The position numbers were made by a program, and so were the translations under genes. Of a DNA stretch of 64,000 bases, positions 63,654 through 64,000 are shown in pieces. Origin of the DNA: Parabacteroides distasonis (GTDB lineage: Bacteria; Bacteroidota; Bacteroidia; Bacteroidales; Tannerellaceae); contig JAFBIU010000019.1 of NCBI GenBank assembly GCA_021531775.1, positions 1 through 64,000 of the forward strand. The letters run 5' to 3'. The notes beneath the pieces are model-generated. The model was not told where the DNA came from and did not search any database. It saw only the letters and a program-made list of their open reading frames with translations. Numbering within the stretch: the stretch's first letter is position 1; the number at the start of each line of letters is the position of its first letter.

Positions 63654-64000
63654 ATGAAGTTATTTCTGATAGACGCATACGCGCTAATTTATCGGTCCTA
63701 TTATGCCTTTCTCAAGGCACCCCGGATCAATTCGAAGGGTTTCAACACTTCGGCCATCTTTGGCTTCATCAACAGTTTGGAAGATGTGCTGAAGCGTGAA
63801 AGCCCGACGCACGTGGCCATCGGGTTCGATCCGAGTGGTCCGACCTTCCGCCACGAAGCCTACGAGCAGTACAAAGCACAACGGGAAGAAACGCCTGAAG
63901 TGATTCGCCAGTCGGTCCCCATCCTCAAAGAGATTATAACGGCTTACCGCATCCCGATGGTAGAGGTGGCAGGATTCGAGGCAGATGACGTGATCGGTAC
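63654..64000 (+). CDS. polA: DNA polymerase I, N-terminal part (truncated by window edge)
   Basis: The frame opens at ATG 63654 and continues past the window end; about 115 codons are visible. MKLFLIDAYALIYRSYYAF and the following FGFINSLEDVLKRE, VAIGFDPSGPTFRHEAYEQYKAQRE and AGFEADDVIGT are the start of the 5'-3' exonuclease (FEN-like) domain, with its metal-binding aspartates. Function: gap filling and Okazaki-fragment processing. The leader has no full-match -7 element. Confidence 0.93.
   Translation, partial: MKLFLIDAYALIYRSYYAFLKAPRINSKGFNTSAIFGFINSLEDVLKRESPTHVAIGFDPSGPTFRHEAYEQYKAQREETPEVIRQSVPILKEIITAYRIPMVEVAGFEADDVIG

Overview
This window is chromosomal DNA from a Bacteroidales bacterium, most likely of the Parabacteroides/Tannerella branch (the order is well supported, the genus is inference). 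The evidence is a SusC/SusD pair, three hybrid two-component sensors (HTCS), a fused MurF-alanine racemase, DUF3316, DUF4271 and GSCFA proteins, single-chain glycyl-tRNA synthetase, a FrdCAB fumarate reductase, and many copies of the Bacteroidota -7 promoter element TAnnTTTG close to gene starts. I see no insertion sequence, integrase, rRNA or CRISPR. The DNA reads as core genome with small accessory patches.

Layout. 1-598: truncated AAA-ATPase/DUF1703 gene. 974-6538 (minus): parC, DUF3316, S41 protease and DMT exporter, closely spaced. 6635-7558: yitT. 7754-10644: a tiny ORF facing an HTCS with a periplasmic-binding-protein sensor. 10685-15465 (minus): metA, U32 protein, cyclophilin and methyltransferase as a tight operon. 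15777-16673: PfkB kinase, convergent with nadB. 18527-23606 (plus): mutS, ychF and a GH88 hydrolase. 23710-27987 (minus): a heavily overlapping DUF4271-hemD-rnpA-yidD-tatD operon, then tyrS and tRNA-Gln. 28173-34479 (minus): a second AAA-ATPase/DUF1703 gene, an M16 peptidase and a Tat-exported Gfo/Idh/MocA oxidoreductase. 34699-36794 (plus): glyS and an FKBP lipoprotein. 37030-41064: second HTCS. 41371-44866 (minus): frdCAB. 45090-47159 (minus): TonB-dependent receptor. 47455-57538: small membrane protein, susC, susD and a third HTCS. 57634-63549 (minus): prenyl synthase, GSCFA, murF-alr, fabI and sua5 operon. 63654-64000: start of polA.

How the genes relate. The SusC/SusD/HTCS locus is a minimal glycan-uptake locus with no degradative enzyme beside it. 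Its sensor (53588-57538) is a close paralog of the HTCS at 37030-41064, and the two share an almost identical DNA-binding domain, so cross-talk is plausible. The frd operon supports anaerobic fumarate respiration. The two large minus-strand operons hold envelope, RNA-processing and lipid functions.

The least explained signals are non-coding. Two arrays, at 797-858 and 53503-53586, have the same architecture (18-bp dyads, 4-bp spacers, exact 22-bp period) but different sequences. Both lie 3' of a minus-strand gene and show compensatory arm changes. A further 11-bp repeat array and large GTTACG-rich inverted repeats also lie in 3' intergenic positions.
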